From: Halanaerobiales bacterium
GTDB taxonomy: Bacteria > Bacillota > Halanaerobiia > Halanaerobiales > Halanaerobiaceae
Direction of reading: 5' to 3'
Assembly: GCA_016278485.1 (NCBI GenBank)
Contig: JADQBT010000010.1
Coordinates: forward strand, 1-64,000
Length of the DNA stretch: 64,000 nucleotides
Part shown: positions 26,232 to 35,058 of the stretch, piece by piece
How the letters are laid out: the number at the start of each line of letters is the position of its first letter
Numbering within the stretch: the stretch's first letter is position 1
The notes under the pieces: model-generated
Told to the model about the DNA's origin: nothing
What the model saw: the letters and a program-made list of their open reading frames with translations, nothing else
Database searches by the model: none
Position numbers and translations under genes: made by a program

Positions 26232-26355
26232 AAATGATGTACCTTTTTGCTGCTCTTAAAGCCTCTGTGAAGACAGGACGTCGTAAACAGAGGCTTTCGA
26301 GAGTGAGTTAAGACACGATGTCTTAACGAACGTCAGCATAAAAGGTACATCATTT
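26232..26355 (+). repeat. cloverleaf-like structured repeat, copy 1 (complete)
   Basis: Outer stem P1: 26232-26252 pairs with 26334-26355 (21 bp, one bulge). P2: AAAGCCTCTGT (26258-26268) with ACAGAGGCTTT (26287-26297), topped by a small stem GAC/GTC with loop AGGAC. P3: GTTAAGAC (26307-26314) with GTCTTAAC (26320-26327), loop ACGAT. Single-stranded joints are CTCTT, CGAGAGTGA and GAACGT. The joints and loops recur in the copy at 34521 while stems differ in a compensating way. It sits 8 bp after the xylH stop. Confidence 0.8.
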
Positions 26356-26363
26356 TTTATAGA

Positions 26364-27476
26364 CTAAGATCTTTGTTTTTTATTCATAATGTCAACCCAG
26401 ACAGCAAATATAATAATTAAGCCCTTTACTATTAACTGATAAAAAGTATTAATCCCCATTAAACTCATTCCATTATTAATTACTCCAATAATGAAAGCAC
26501 CGATAATTGAACCTGTAACAGTTCCAAATCCACCAGATAGGCTGGTTCCACCAATAACAACAGATGCAATTGTATCTAATTCAAACATTTTTCCCAGATT
26601 AGGTGAAGCACCATTGAGTCGGGAAGCTAAAATTATACCACCGATTGCAGCCAGGGTAGTAATAAAAGAAAAAACAAACATTTTAGTTTTAAAAATATTG
26701 ATCCCTGATAACCAGGCCACATTTTCATTACCACCAATTGCATATAGTCTTCTTCCTAACTTAGTCTTTCTTAATATAAAGACCCCTAAAGCAACAAAGA
26801 CTACTAAAATTATTACAGGAATAGGAATACCTCGGTAACCTATGAATACAAAGAAAGCAAGGAAAATTCCTAAAAACAAAAAGATGAATTTACTAAAGGT
26901 GTTGATTTTACTGACTTCAATATTATTTGCTTTTTTCCGCTTGACTGCTTTTAGGATACTGTAAATCCCTACAATTAAAGCAATCCCTAATATAATTAAA
27001 GATGTTACCTTATTAATATATCCTCCCCCAATAAAAGAAAAAGCGGGAGCTGTAACAGGGATAGAAACACCTTGAGTTAGAGTTAAAGCCAGACCTCTAG
27101 CAATTGTCATCATACCCAGTGTGATAATAAAGGGAGGTATATCATACTTGGCAATCCAAAAACCATTCCAGAGGCCAATCCCTACCCCTACCAGCAAGAT
27201 GGTTAATATTATTGCTAATGTAATAGATAAACCCGCCTGCATAAGCAATGTTACAGTTACGGCAGCCAATCCCACAATTGAACCAACAGATAAATCAATA
27301 CCGCCAAGTAAAATAACCATTGTCATACCTACAGACATAATACCGATAACAGTAACCTGACGCGCTAAATTTGTTAAATTACGCGGCGTAAAAAATACTG
27401 GCGATAGAAATGAAAGAATAATCATCAGGCCAATCAAAGCCAGAATTGTCGAATTCTCTTTTAATAATTTTTTCAA
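26364..27476 (-). CDS. xylH: sugar ABC transporter permease, XylH-like
   Basis: 370 residues with about ten membrane segments. Family motif GGIDLSVGSIVGL near 60 and the EAA-like loop with GGTSLSGGFGTVTG near 315 are intact. The extra cytoplasmic/membrane stretch near 170-230 is typical of XylH and MglC-type permeases longer than RbsC. It overlaps the ATPase gene by 4 bp and follows the xylose-type binding protein, so it forms the membrane channel of that importer. Substrate is inferred from the binding protein. Confidence 0.85.
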   Translation of the reverse strand: MKKLLKENSTILALIGLMIILSFLSPVFFTPRNLTNLARQVTVIGIMSVGMTMVILLGGIDLSVGSIVGLAAVTVTLLMQAGLSITLAIILTILLVGVGIGLWNGFWIAKYDIPPFIITLGMMTIARGLALTLTQGVSIPVTAPAFSFIGGGYINKVTSLIILGIALIVGIYSILKAVKRKKANNIEVSKINTFSKFIFLFLGIFLAFFVFIGYRGIPIPVIILVVFVALGVFILRKTKLGRRLYAIGGNENVAWLSGINIFKTKMFVFSFITTLAAIGGIILASRLNGASPNLGKMFELDTIASVVIGGTSLSGGFGTVTGSIIGAFIIGVINNGMSLMGINTFYQLIVKGLIIIFAVWVDIMNKKQRS

Positions 27477-29023
27477 TTTATTTCAGCTCCTTTCTTAATA
27501 TGGCGAGTAGCATATTCCATGATTAGTTCTCCGGTCGCTTCCTCTTTACTCAATTCTGCAGCTAGAAGACCCTCATTCATTACCAGAATTCGATCACTCA
27601 TACCTAGTATTTCAGGTAGTTCTGAGGAGATCATAATTACTGTTACCCCCTGGGCAACTAATTTATTCATTAGTCTATAGACTTCTACTTTGGCTCCAAC
27701 ATCAATACCTCTTGTTGGTTCATCCAATATTAGTACCTTTGGTTTAGTAGCCAGCCATTTACCAATTACAACTTTCTGCTGGTTTCCACCACTTAATTTA
27801 TTTATATAGACCTCCAGGCTAGGCGTCTTAACATTCAATTCTTCAACATATTTTTCTGCTATTTTATGTTCTTCAATCTGATCCACAATACCTTTTTTAC
27901 TAATATCATCTAATAATGGTAATGAAATATTAAATGCTAAATCTTGTTCTAACAATAAACCAAGTTCTTTACGATCCTCAGTCACCAGAGCTATCCCGCG
28001 TGAAATTGCTTCTTTCGGAGAATTAATAGTTATTTTTTCACCGTTAAGAATTAATTCACCGATGCTTTTTTTGCCATAAACACCAAAGATAGCATTAACT
28101 AACTCTGTTCTACCAGCCCCCATGAGACCAGCAATACCTAAAATTTCTCCCGTATAGGCTGAAAATGAAACATCTTTTACAAGATATTTGCCAGAAACTT
28201 TAGGATCATCAACTGTAATATTTTTAACTTCAAGTGTTTTTTTTCTAGACATTTCTTCAATTCGATCTGGAAACATATCTTCCAGTTTTCGTCCAACCAT
28301 TCTACTAATGATCTGGTCTAATGTAATATCTGCAATAGCAGCCACATCACCAATAGATGCTCCATCGCGAAGGACAGTTACTTCATCTGCAATTTCTTTT
28401 ATTTCATCCATTTTATGTGAAATATAGATGATAGATACTCCACTAGCTCTTAATTCTCTAATTACTCTAAAGAGTTCCTTAACCTCGGTATTTGTTAAAG
28501 CAGAAGTAGGCTCATCAAAAACCATAATTCTTGTCTGGTGTGACAAAGCCTTGGCAATTTCAACCATCTGTTGTTTGCCCACTGTTAATGTTTTGAGAGG
28601 AGTCTGGGGATCAATTTCCATATTCAACCTTTGTAAAACTTCTTTTGCATCTGCATACATTTTTTCCCATGCGATTGTTCCAAACTTATTAGTTGGCTGT
28701 CTATCTAAATAGATATTCTCTGCAACGGTTAGTTCAGGAATTAGATTTAATTCTTGGTGAATGATACCAATACCCGCGTCTTCGGCTTCTCTAGTATTAG
28801 AAAATTGTTCTTCTTCACCATCCAAAATAATCTTTCCCTCATAAGTAGGGTAAGGCCAGACACCGCTCAAAACCTTAACTAAGGTAGATTTCCCAGCACC
28901 ATTTTCTCCACATAAGGCAAGCACCGTACCTTTTTTAACCCTGAAATTAACATGATCAAGGGCCCGAACTCCCGGAAAATCTTTGACAATATCTTTCATT
29001 TCAAGTATTACTTCTTCTCCCAT
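27473..29023 (-). CDS. xylG: sugar ABC transporter ATPase with two nucleotide-binding domains, XylG-like
   Basis: 516 residues from ATG at 29023, preceded by GGAGGTGAAAAGG; a longer frame to 29101 has no such site. First domain: GENGAGKSTLVKVLSGV, with Walker B DEPTSAL. Second domain: degenerate Walker A GLMGAGRTEL, signature LSGGNQQKVVIGKWL and LILDEPTRGIDVGAK, as in all carbohydrate uptake class 2 ATPases. It powers uptake through XylH. The gap to xylF upstream is 106 bp. Confidence 0.9.
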   Translation of the reverse strand: MGEEVILEMKDIVKDFPGVRALDHVNFRVKKGTVLALCGENGAGKSTLVKVLSGVWPYPTYEGKIILDGEEEQFSNTREAEDAGIGIIHQELNLIPELTVAENIYLDRQPTNKFGTIAWEKMYADAKEVLQRLNMEIDPQTPLKTLTVGKQQMVEIAKALSHQTRIMVFDEPTSALTNTEVKELFRVIRELRASGVSIIYISHKMDEIKEIADEVTVLRDGASIGDVAAIADITLDQIISRMVGRKLEDMFPDRIEEMSRKKTLEVKNITVDDPKVSGKYLVKDVSFSAYTGEILGIAGLMGAGRTELVNAIFGVYGKKSIGELILNGEKITINSPKEAISRGIALVTEDRKELGLLLEQDLAFNISLPLLDDISKKGIVDQIEEHKIAEKYVEELNVKTPSLEVYINKLSGGNQQKVVIGKWLATKPKVLILDEPTRGIDVGAKVEVYRLMNKLVAQGVTVIMISSELPEILGMSDRILVMNEGLLAAELSKEEATGELIMEYATRHIKKGAEIN

Positions 29024-29129
29024 CCTTTTCACCTCCATTTGCATTGAAATACCAACCCCGCTCCAAGTAAGGAACAGGATTGGTATAACTTGAATAAGCA
29101 TTTGCTTATGATAAATTTAGCTTTATTTT

Positions 29130-30212
29130 CTAATTATCACCAAATACAGCTTCTTCACTATGGAAATCTGCTTCAATAACAGTTTCTCTAATATTATCTT
29201 GTGTTACTAACACAATAGGAGTGATAACTGTTGGTACTTCTTTCATACCATTATCTAAATAACGATCAATTTTAATAATTTCCTTGATAGGTTTATCAGG
29301 ATTTTTAGCCAGAGCAACTGCAACTTCAGCCGCTTTATAAGCTAGAGGCTTTATTTTCTTAAATACTTCTACAGTCTGTTTACCCTGAGCAACATAGCGG
29401 ATGTTAAGTAAGTCTGCATCAGAACCAGCTACAAATACCTTATCTGAGTCAGCTAATCCCTGTGCTTCAAGCGCTCTTACTGCACCAGAAGCCATACCAC
29501 TATTATTAGCAACTACTGCATCAATATTATTTTTATATTTTGTCAAAGCATTTTCAGTTGTAGCCATAGCTAAATCAGGTGACCAACCTTCATGACTCTG
29601 ATCAACAACTAATTTAAGACCAGGATATTTTTCAACAGTATCCAGAACACCTTGTGAGAATGCCTGTGCATTAGAATCACCAGGTTGTCCTCTGAGAAGT
29701 ACTACGTTACCTTTAACTTCTCCTCTTTTTTCCTTAAACCATTCTACCATGGCCTGTCCCTGTAAGCGACCAACAGCCCAGCTATCCTGAGTCAGGAATA
29801 CGTCAACAGCACCATTTAAAATTAATGAATCATAGTTTACTACTGCAACACCAGCTTCATGAGCTTTTTTAACCATATTACCAGCAGTACCAGTATTAAC
29901 AGGTTGTAGAACAACAACGTCAGCGCCTTTAGTCAACATATTTTCCAATTTAGCCAACTGTGTTTGTTCATTATTATTGGCAGAATCAAAGATTACTTCT
30001 GCTCCTAATTCTTCTGCTTTTTCGATAAAAGCAGCTCTATCTTTTAAGTATCTTTCTTCCTGCATGGTTTTTAACAAGAAGCCAACTTTGATAACACCAT
30101 CGTCTTTTTTCTCACCACTAAAAATACTATCTAACCAGCCTTGGGCGGAAACAGAAGCCGCCATTCCAACAACTAAAACCAAAGCCAACATTAATACAGT
30201 CAATTTTTTCAT
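29130..30212 (-). CDS. xylF: D-xylose-type ABC sugar-binding protein
   Basis: 360 residues. Signal peptide ends VSA near 23. The mature protein is a type-1 periplasmic binding protein: IKVGFLLKTMQEERYLKDRAAF, VVLQPVNTGTAGNMVKKAHEAGVAVVNYDSLI, then FVAGSDADLLNIRYVAQGKQTVEVFKKI. These are close to XylF (VxxYDRLI region, GxDA). It is the first gene of xylFGH with its own sigma-A-type promoter. Ligand xylose is likely but other pentoses are possible. Confidence 0.85.
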   Translation of the reverse strand: MKKLTVLMLALVLVVGMAASVSAQGWLDSIFSGEKKDDGVIKVGFLLKTMQEERYLKDRAAFIEKAEELGAEVIFDSANNNEQTQLAKLENMLTKGADVVVLQPVNTGTAGNMVKKAHEAGVAVVNYDSLILNGAVDVFLTQDSWAVGRLQGQAMVEWFKEKRGEVKGNVVLLRGQPGDSNAQAFSQGVLDTVEKYPGLKLVVDQSHEGWSPDLAMATTENALTKYKNNIDAVVANNSGMASGAVRALEAQGLADSDKVFVAGSDADLLNIRYVAQGKQTVEVFKKIKPLAYKAAEVAVALAKNPDKPIKEIIKIDRYLDNGMKEVPTVITPIVLVTQDNIRETVIEADFHSEEAVFGDN

Positions 30213-30292
30213 TTAATAACCTCCCGCAAATTTTTAGATCCGAGATACTTATTAGCTTATCGGATTATACTCTCGAAAGGCTTTCTGTATTA

Positions 30293-30321
30293 ATTGTATT
30301 TCCTAAAGATGGTGATGACAA
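30293..30321 (-). promoter_or_regulatory. sigma-A promoter of xylFGH
   Basis: Minus strand TTGTCA (30316-30321), 17 bases, TACAAT (30293-30298), about 80 bp before the xylF start. Downstream in the leader an ATCCGA/TCGGAT inverted repeat could be an operator for the adjacent YesN-like regulator. Confidence 0.6.
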
Positions 30322-30370
30322 TTGAATTTTTTTTTATTCCCTTTAATATTTTTAAAATTTGAAATAAACT

Positions 30371-31528
30371 TTAAAGTAAATCTATATTTTCGCGATAAGT
30401 TGTTGGCGAGACTCCCACTATTTTTTTGAACCAGGAACTAAAATAATATGAATCATTAAACCCAACCTGATCAGCTATTGAATAAATTTTTAAATCTGTC
30501 GTTTTTAATAATTCCTTTGCTTTATTGACCCTTAATTCATTTAAATACTCTGTAAAATTCATGCCTTCTATTCGCAGGAAAAGTTGGCTTAAATTACTGC
30601 TACTCATATTAAACTTATGGGCTAGTTCTCCTAATGTAATTCCCTTGGCGAAATTTTCTTTTACAAAAGTTTTAATCTCATTAATTACTTTTTTGTTAAA
30701 TGAAAGATTATTATTTTGCACAGCTTGATGTAAACTATGAAAAAAATCATGAATCCATTTGTTGAATTTCTCAACTGTAAATTCTTCTGCAGGTAACTGT
30801 TGTGCAAAATCCATCTTTTCTAATAATTCCTCCACAGTAAATCCCATTTCATTTAAACTACGGAAGGCCAGGAGGACTATACTATTGATAAAAAGATAGA
30901 ATTCATCCTCTTTAATGTTAAATAAAGTTAGTGATTCAATTAGCATCTTAATACTCGCATCAATATCTTCTTTTGTCCCCGATTTCAAATTCTGAAAAAG
31001 TTTTTGATTATCAAAAATTACAGCATGTTTCTGATAAAACTCTTCACTAATTGTGCTGTCAAACAGTTTCCGAAAACGATCCTTCTCTGAATCTACTTTT
31101 AATTCATTTACAATACTTTCTCTAATATTATCTAATTCAGCCTGTTCCTTACGTTGATTAAGTAAATCATCTTTAATTTTATTGACAACCTCTAGCAGAC
31201 TCTGCGACCTAAATGGTTTTAAAAGATAGTCTGTTACTCCTAGACGAATAGACTGCTGTGCATATTCAAATTCTGCATGACCAGAGATAATAACTGTTTT
31301 TAAATCAGGTTTTATCTCTAGCCCCTTTTTAATCAACTCCATACCATCCATTTTGGGCATCCTAATATCTGTAACCATGATATCTATATCCTCCTGCACT
31401 AAAATAGGTAGAGCTTCTAAACCATTTGTAGCAGTGGATAGTAGGTATTCATTGGCTTCCCAGTCAATATTATTAGCCATTTTATCTAAAAGTGGTATCC
31501 CGTCTTCAACTATCAATAGCTTGAACAA
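30371..31528 (-). CDS. YesN-like response regulator (receiver plus AraC-type HTH)
   Basis: 385 residues from TTG at 31528, with GGGGGAGAAG upstream; it overlaps the kinase gene by 23 bp. The N-terminal receiver has VEDG and the phospho-acceptor Asp54 in VTDIRMPKMDG, with the switch Lys in LLKPF. The middle domain is unassigned. The C-terminal 100 residues are an AraC double HTH (LGELAHKFNMSSSNLSQLF, ADQVGFNDSYYFSSWFKKIVGVSP). It probably activates xylFGH directly downstream when phosphorylated by the neighbouring kinase. Confidence 0.9.
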   Translation of the reverse strand: MFKLLIVEDGIPLLDKMANNIDWEANEYLLSTATNGLEALPILVQEDIDIMVTDIRMPKMDGMELIKKGLEIKPDLKTVIISGHAEFEYAQQSIRLGVTDYLLKPFRSQSLLEVVNKIKDDLLNQRKEQAELDNIRESIVNELKVDSEKDRFRKLFDSTISEEFYQKHAVIFDNQKLFQNLKSGTKEDIDASIKMLIESLTLFNIKEDEFYLFINSIVLLAFRSLNEMGFTVEELLEKMDFAQQLPAEEFTVEKFNKWIHDFFHSLHQAVQNNNLSFNKKVINEIKTFVKENFAKGITLGELAHKFNMSSSNLSQLFLRIEGMNFTEYLNELRVNKAKELLKTTDLKIYSIADQVGFNDSYYFSSWFKKIVGVSPTTYRENIDLL

Positions 31529-33260
31529 TCTCTTCTCCCCCAGTTTTTTTAAGTCGAATTTTTGAGACTGTTTTAACTCCCGGTTTACTTGTTATAGACA
31601 ATCCATAATCCTCTCCAAATTTGAGTTTAATCCGCAAATTAATATTACGCAAACCAAAATATTTATCTTTATGTTTTTGTTTCTGGTTAACATTGCTTAA
31701 AGTCTCATCTATTTCAGACAGTATATCTGGACTAATACCAACTCCATTATCAACAACCTCGAAGATAATATCTGAACCCTCACAATAACCTTTAATAACT
31801 ATTAATCCTTTTTTATCTCCAGGTAAGATACCATGATATATCGAATTTTCAACAAGAGGTTGCAATAGCAGTTTAGGCATAAAATAATCTTTTACATCTT
31901 CTTCTACATTGACCATATATTCATACCTTGTCCCATGCCGCAGTTGCTGAATATATAGATAATTTTCTACATGTTGAATTTCGTTAGCAACCATTACCAT
32001 CTCTTTGCCATGACTTAGACTCAATCTGAAAAACTTGCCAAGTGCTTCGATCAGATAAGTTGCCTCCTCATTTCGATCACTTTCTAACTGGCCAATAATC
32101 ATATCCAATGTATTATAAATAAAATGAGGTTTAATTTGATTTTGCAAACTTTCCATTTCAAGTTCTCTAATCATAATCTGCTCTTCTATATTTTCTTCTA
32201 ATAATTCTCGAATCCGTTTAATCATTTTATTAAAACTTTGCCCGAGTTGAGCAATTTCGTCATCACCCTTAATATCTATCTCCACAGAAAGATCATTTGC
32301 TGCTGCCTGATGGGTTAAACCCTGTAATTTCTGAATAGGATAAGAAACTTCATAAGAAAAATAGATAGAAAGTAGTAATAACAATATAATCATCATCGCT
32401 ATGATAAGAATTGAAAATTGCCTTAACTGATATAATTCTGCGCCAATTTCCCTAGAATAAGCCACACTGATTATTTTCCAATCTGTTATCTTTGAATTTT
32501 GCCCAGTCACAATATATTCTTTTCCCTGGGTTGTAAAATAATCCGGATCTTCTTGATCACCTTTGATTGAAGAAAAAAAGCTAGTAATCTCACCAATATT
32601 TTCCCTTTCAGGATGATAAATAATTTGCCCAGTCTGGTCAGTAATCAAGACATACCCTTTTTCCCCCAATTTAACATTGGTCATCCGGGCTAGTGAATCA
32701 AGACTTATATCTGCATAATAAATTATCGATTCTTCATCCTGTTCTGGTTTAAAATATTTTACAAGAGAAATAACTGTTTGATTTAAAAAATTACGATGGG
32801 GTTTGCTAATATAAAAATCCTCACTGGTCTTTTTTAAATTATCCAGTTGATAGTAAGTTTTTTTCTCTCCATAAAATAACCCATACGTACTCATCTGCCT
32901 ACCATCTGGAAAAATAAGTCCAGTATCTACTAAACCTCTCTTTAAACTACGCTGATTGTTAAAGTTTTCCCAGAGGCGAAACGTATATTTCCTGTTACCA
33001 GCAAAATCATTTGCTCTAGTTAATTGAATAAATTGATTAATATAATAATCCTCTTCCTGGTTTAACAAAGTACTGATATCTAATAGATAATTATCAACAT
33101 CACTCTGCAAGCTGACAACCACTTCCGTTGAATATTCTGTTATCCGATTCCTTAAAGCTCCCAGATACATATTGTAAGCAAAAAGCCCAAATACAATCAG
33201 TGGTAACAGACCAAAAATTGTAAAAATAGTTAATAGTTTAGTTCTAATAGATTGAAACAT
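31506..33260 (-). CDS. YesM-like sensor histidine kinase
   Basis: 584 residues. One membrane segment at 10-30, an extracellular Cache-like domain (about 35-280, with VLITDQTGQIIYHPE), a second segment near 285-305, HAMP (ISYPIQKLQGLTHQA), then the His_kinase domain with phospho-acceptor in QIKPHFIYNTLDMI and ATPase motifs LVENSIYHG and VVDNGVGIS. It lies between the sugar-binding sensor gene and the response regulator gene, all in one operon, so it likely senses the sugar-loaded binding protein. Confidence 0.92.
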   Translation of the reverse strand: MFQSIRTKLLTIFTIFGLLPLIVFGLFAYNMYLGALRNRITEYSTEVVVSLQSDVDNYLLDISTLLNQEEDYYINQFIQLTRANDFAGNRKYTFRLWENFNNQRSLKRGLVDTGLIFPDGRQMSTYGLFYGEKKTYYQLDNLKKTSEDFYISKPHRNFLNQTVISLVKYFKPEQDEESIIYYADISLDSLARMTNVKLGEKGYVLITDQTGQIIYHPERENIGEITSFFSSIKGDQEDPDYFTTQGKEYIVTGQNSKITDWKIISVAYSREIGAELYQLRQFSILIIAMMIILLLLLSIYFSYEVSYPIQKLQGLTHQAAANDLSVEIDIKGDDEIAQLGQSFNKMIKRIRELLEENIEEQIMIRELEMESLQNQIKPHFIYNTLDMIIGQLESDRNEEATYLIEALGKFFRLSLSHGKEMVMVANEIQHVENYLYIQQLRHGTRYEYMVNVEEDVKDYFMPKLLLQPLVENSIYHGILPGDKKGLIVIKGYCEGSDIIFEVVDNGVGISPDILSEIDETLSNVNQKQKHKDKYFGLRNINLRIKLKFGEDYGLSITSKPGVKTVSKIRLKKTGGEEIVQAIDS

Positions 33261-33273
33261 AATGATCTCCCAT

Positions 33274-34242
33274 CTATTTAACCTGCCATGGTTTATAAAT
33301 TTCGATTAATTCATCGATATTTTCTTCAGTAGCATACTCTAGGCCGACTTCAACATAACCAGGCGGTCTATCACCAGTTCTCAAATATTTGACTAAATAT
33401 TCAAGACTTTTTTCGCCCATTGCCCGAAAGTCTTGTCCAATTAAATACTGTAATAAACCTTCCTTTTGCAATACTAAGGCTGAATAAAAAATATCAATGC
33501 CAACTGAGACTCCACCTTGTTTTGCCCACTTCTGAAACTCAGGCAAGGCATCAGGTGGTACATAGAACGGCCATCCTCCCACAAAAAATATTAGATCAAT
33601 TGCTGGGTTTTTGTTAATATAATTTTCCAATAATTCAATTGCTTTTTGAAAATCATCATTACAATAAAGTGTATCACTTACAGTTAGATTAATGTTCTGA
33701 TCTGTATAATCTAAAAATCCATTTATCCGCAAATTTAAGTTCAATGCATCTTTTCCACCTGTTAAGATCATGGCCTGCAGGGGTTTTTCAGTCAAATTTC
33801 TTTCTTTAACTATTCTCACCAGTCCCTTTGCTGCTGCCTTTCCCGCTTTATAGTTATCAATCCCCGTATAAAATAATCTTTTGCTGGAAGGACTATCAGC
33901 GTCAAATGTGGCAACTGGTATGCCTGCTGCAACAGCTTCAGCTATTACTTCTCTAAAAGCTGGTGTATCATCAACACTGGCTATAATTCCATCAATATCT
34001 CTTGTAATTAGTCGCCGGATCATAGCTATTAATTCCTGATTGTTTTTATTAAAAGTTGAAACCCATTCCACTTTTACCCCTAGTTTTAAAGCTTTTTGAT
34101 TAACCGCCTCAAAAGTATCAAGAAATATCGGGTTATCAAGTGATTTAGGTATTACAGCAATTTTTAATTGATCATCAGCCTCAGCAATAAAAGTAAAAAT
34201 AAATAATAATATTAAAAATAATAATATAAATTTTTTAGTCAT
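33274..34242 (-). CDS. periplasmic sugar-binding protein, sensory partner of the kinase
   Basis: 322 residues. Signal peptide ends AEA near 22. Type-1 periplasmic binding fold: LKIAVIPKSLDNPIFLDTFEAVNQKA, IDGIIASVDDTPAFREVIAEAVAAGIPVATFDAD, RLFYTGIDNYKAGKAAAKGLV. It is coded 13 bp before the kinase gene rather than with the permease, so it likely presents the sugar to the YesM-like kinase, forming a three-component system that controls xylFGH. Ligand unknown, xylose-like by context. Confidence 0.8.
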   Translation of the reverse strand: MTKKFILLFLILLFIFTFIAEADDQLKIAVIPKSLDNPIFLDTFEAVNQKALKLGVKVEWVSTFNKNNQELIAMIRRLITRDIDGIIASVDDTPAFREVIAEAVAAGIPVATFDADSPSSKRLFYTGIDNYKAGKAAAKGLVRIVKERNLTEKPLQAMILTGGKDALNLNLRINGFLDYTDQNINLTVSDTLYCNDDFQKAIELLENYINKNPAIDLIFFVGGWPFYVPPDALPEFQKWAKQGGVSVGIDIFYSALVLQKEGLLQYLIGQDFRAMGEKSLEYLVKYLRTGDRPPGYVEVGLEYATEENIDELIEIYKPWQVK

Positions 34243-34520
34243 GAAAACAACTCCTATAAATTATTATCACCTTTATATTTCTCGATTAATCTACTATTTC
34301 CTGCTCTTAAGCTTTTTTGCTGCTCTTTAACTTTTATGAAATTGTAGATGAAAAATATATTTGCAAAAAAACTTGTATGTATAAATAAATGATGTACCTT
34401 TTTGCTGCTCTTAAAGCCTTTATGAAGGCAGGACGCCGGAATAAACGCTTTTAACTTTTATGAAATTATAGATGAAAAATATATTTAGCAAAATAAACTA
34501 TTCTAAAAATGTATATTATG
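34243..34520. repeat. broken copies of the cloverleaf repeat and a 43-bp direct repeat
   Basis: 34386-34451 is the 5' half of the cloverleaf repeat. It has the same outer strand as the copy at 26232, then AAAGCCTTTAT pairing with ATAAACGCTTT (one mismatch) and a GGC-AGGAC-GCC tip, but no P3 and no closing strand. Two shorter scraps with the TGCTCTT joint lie at about 34302 and 34320. A direct repeat of about 43 bases (34326-34367 and 34450-34493, differing by one substitution and one inserted base) flanks the half copy, suggesting recombination. The promoter of the binding-protein gene must also lie here. Confidence 0.65.
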
Positions 34521-34643
34521 TTAATAGGGTAGCTATCTTCTGCTCTTAAGCTTTTATGGAGGCACGATGCCGAGAATAAAAGCTTCGAGAGTGAACTAAG
34601 ACACGATGTCTTAGTGAACGTCAGAAGATAGCTACCCTATTAA
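34521..34643 (+). repeat. cloverleaf-like structured repeat, copy 3 (complete)
   Basis: P1: 34521-34542 pairs perfectly with 34622-34643 (22 bp). P2: AAGCTTTTAT (34548-34557) with ATAAAAGCTT (34576-34585), tip GGC-ACGAT-GCC. P3: ACTAAGAC (34595-34602) with GTCTTAGT (34608-34615), loop ACGAT. Joints CTCTT, CGAGAGTGA (34586-34594) and GAACGT (34616-34621) are identical to copy 1 at 26232. It sits 10 bp after the stop of the gene ending at 34654, on the opposite strand sense. Confidence 0.85.
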
Positions 34644-34653
34644 CTAATAATTA

Positions 34654-35058
34654 TTAATTTTTATTTTGCAAATATTTTTCAGCTATGATGACTGCTGCAT
34701 AGTCATCTACCGCAGACCTTGGCCGCCAATGCACAAACTTACGCAGAAAACACTCCCACTTTGACATCGGCTTTTCAGCCAGATACCTGACTTCCGCCTC
34801 TTCCGTAGTTGATTTTTCACTGACAATAATAATCGGTAAAGAAGTAATTAATTCAATTTCACGTTCAATCTGATAGGCCATCGTCCCATCACCTAAGACA
34901 ATCTCATCAATCCGGTAATGATCTAAGACCCGTTCTAAGTATTCAAGTAGTTCATCCCGGGCCAGAATCAACTGCTCCTGAGTACCAGCCTTAGCATCAA
35001 CCACTGCCACCCCGACCTTATCACTACCCGGATCAATCGCTAAAATCTGCAAAGCCAT
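34654..35058 (-). CDS. YqgF/RuvX-like RNase H-fold protein
   Basis: 134 residues. It starts LAIDPGSDKVGVAVVD, the nucleotide-binding/metal site of the YqgF (RuvX) family, followed by IDEIVLGDG and IVSEKSTTEEAEVRYL and an acidic ending SAVDDYAAVIIAEKYL, where D-D-x-A-A-x-I matches the third acidic site. Its role may be pre-16S rRNA processing or Holliday-junction-type nuclease activity. It shares one base with the stop of the upstream DUF3084 gene (TAATG), so it is translationally coupled to the LPS operon. It differs from canonical RuvX and may be a second paralogue. Confidence 0.7.
   Translation of the reverse strand: MALQILAIDPGSDKVGVAVVDAKAGTQEQLILARDELLEYLERVLDHYRIDEIVLGDGTMAYQIEREIELITSLPIIIVSEKSTTEEAEVRYLAEKPMSKWECFLRKFVHWRPRSAVDDYAAVIIAEKYLQNKN

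Noticed and set aside
30240-30290. CTCTCGAAAGGC near xylF as another cloverleaf-repeat copy
   Set aside because: Only about ten bases match one joint and part of a stem; none of the other joints or loops is present.
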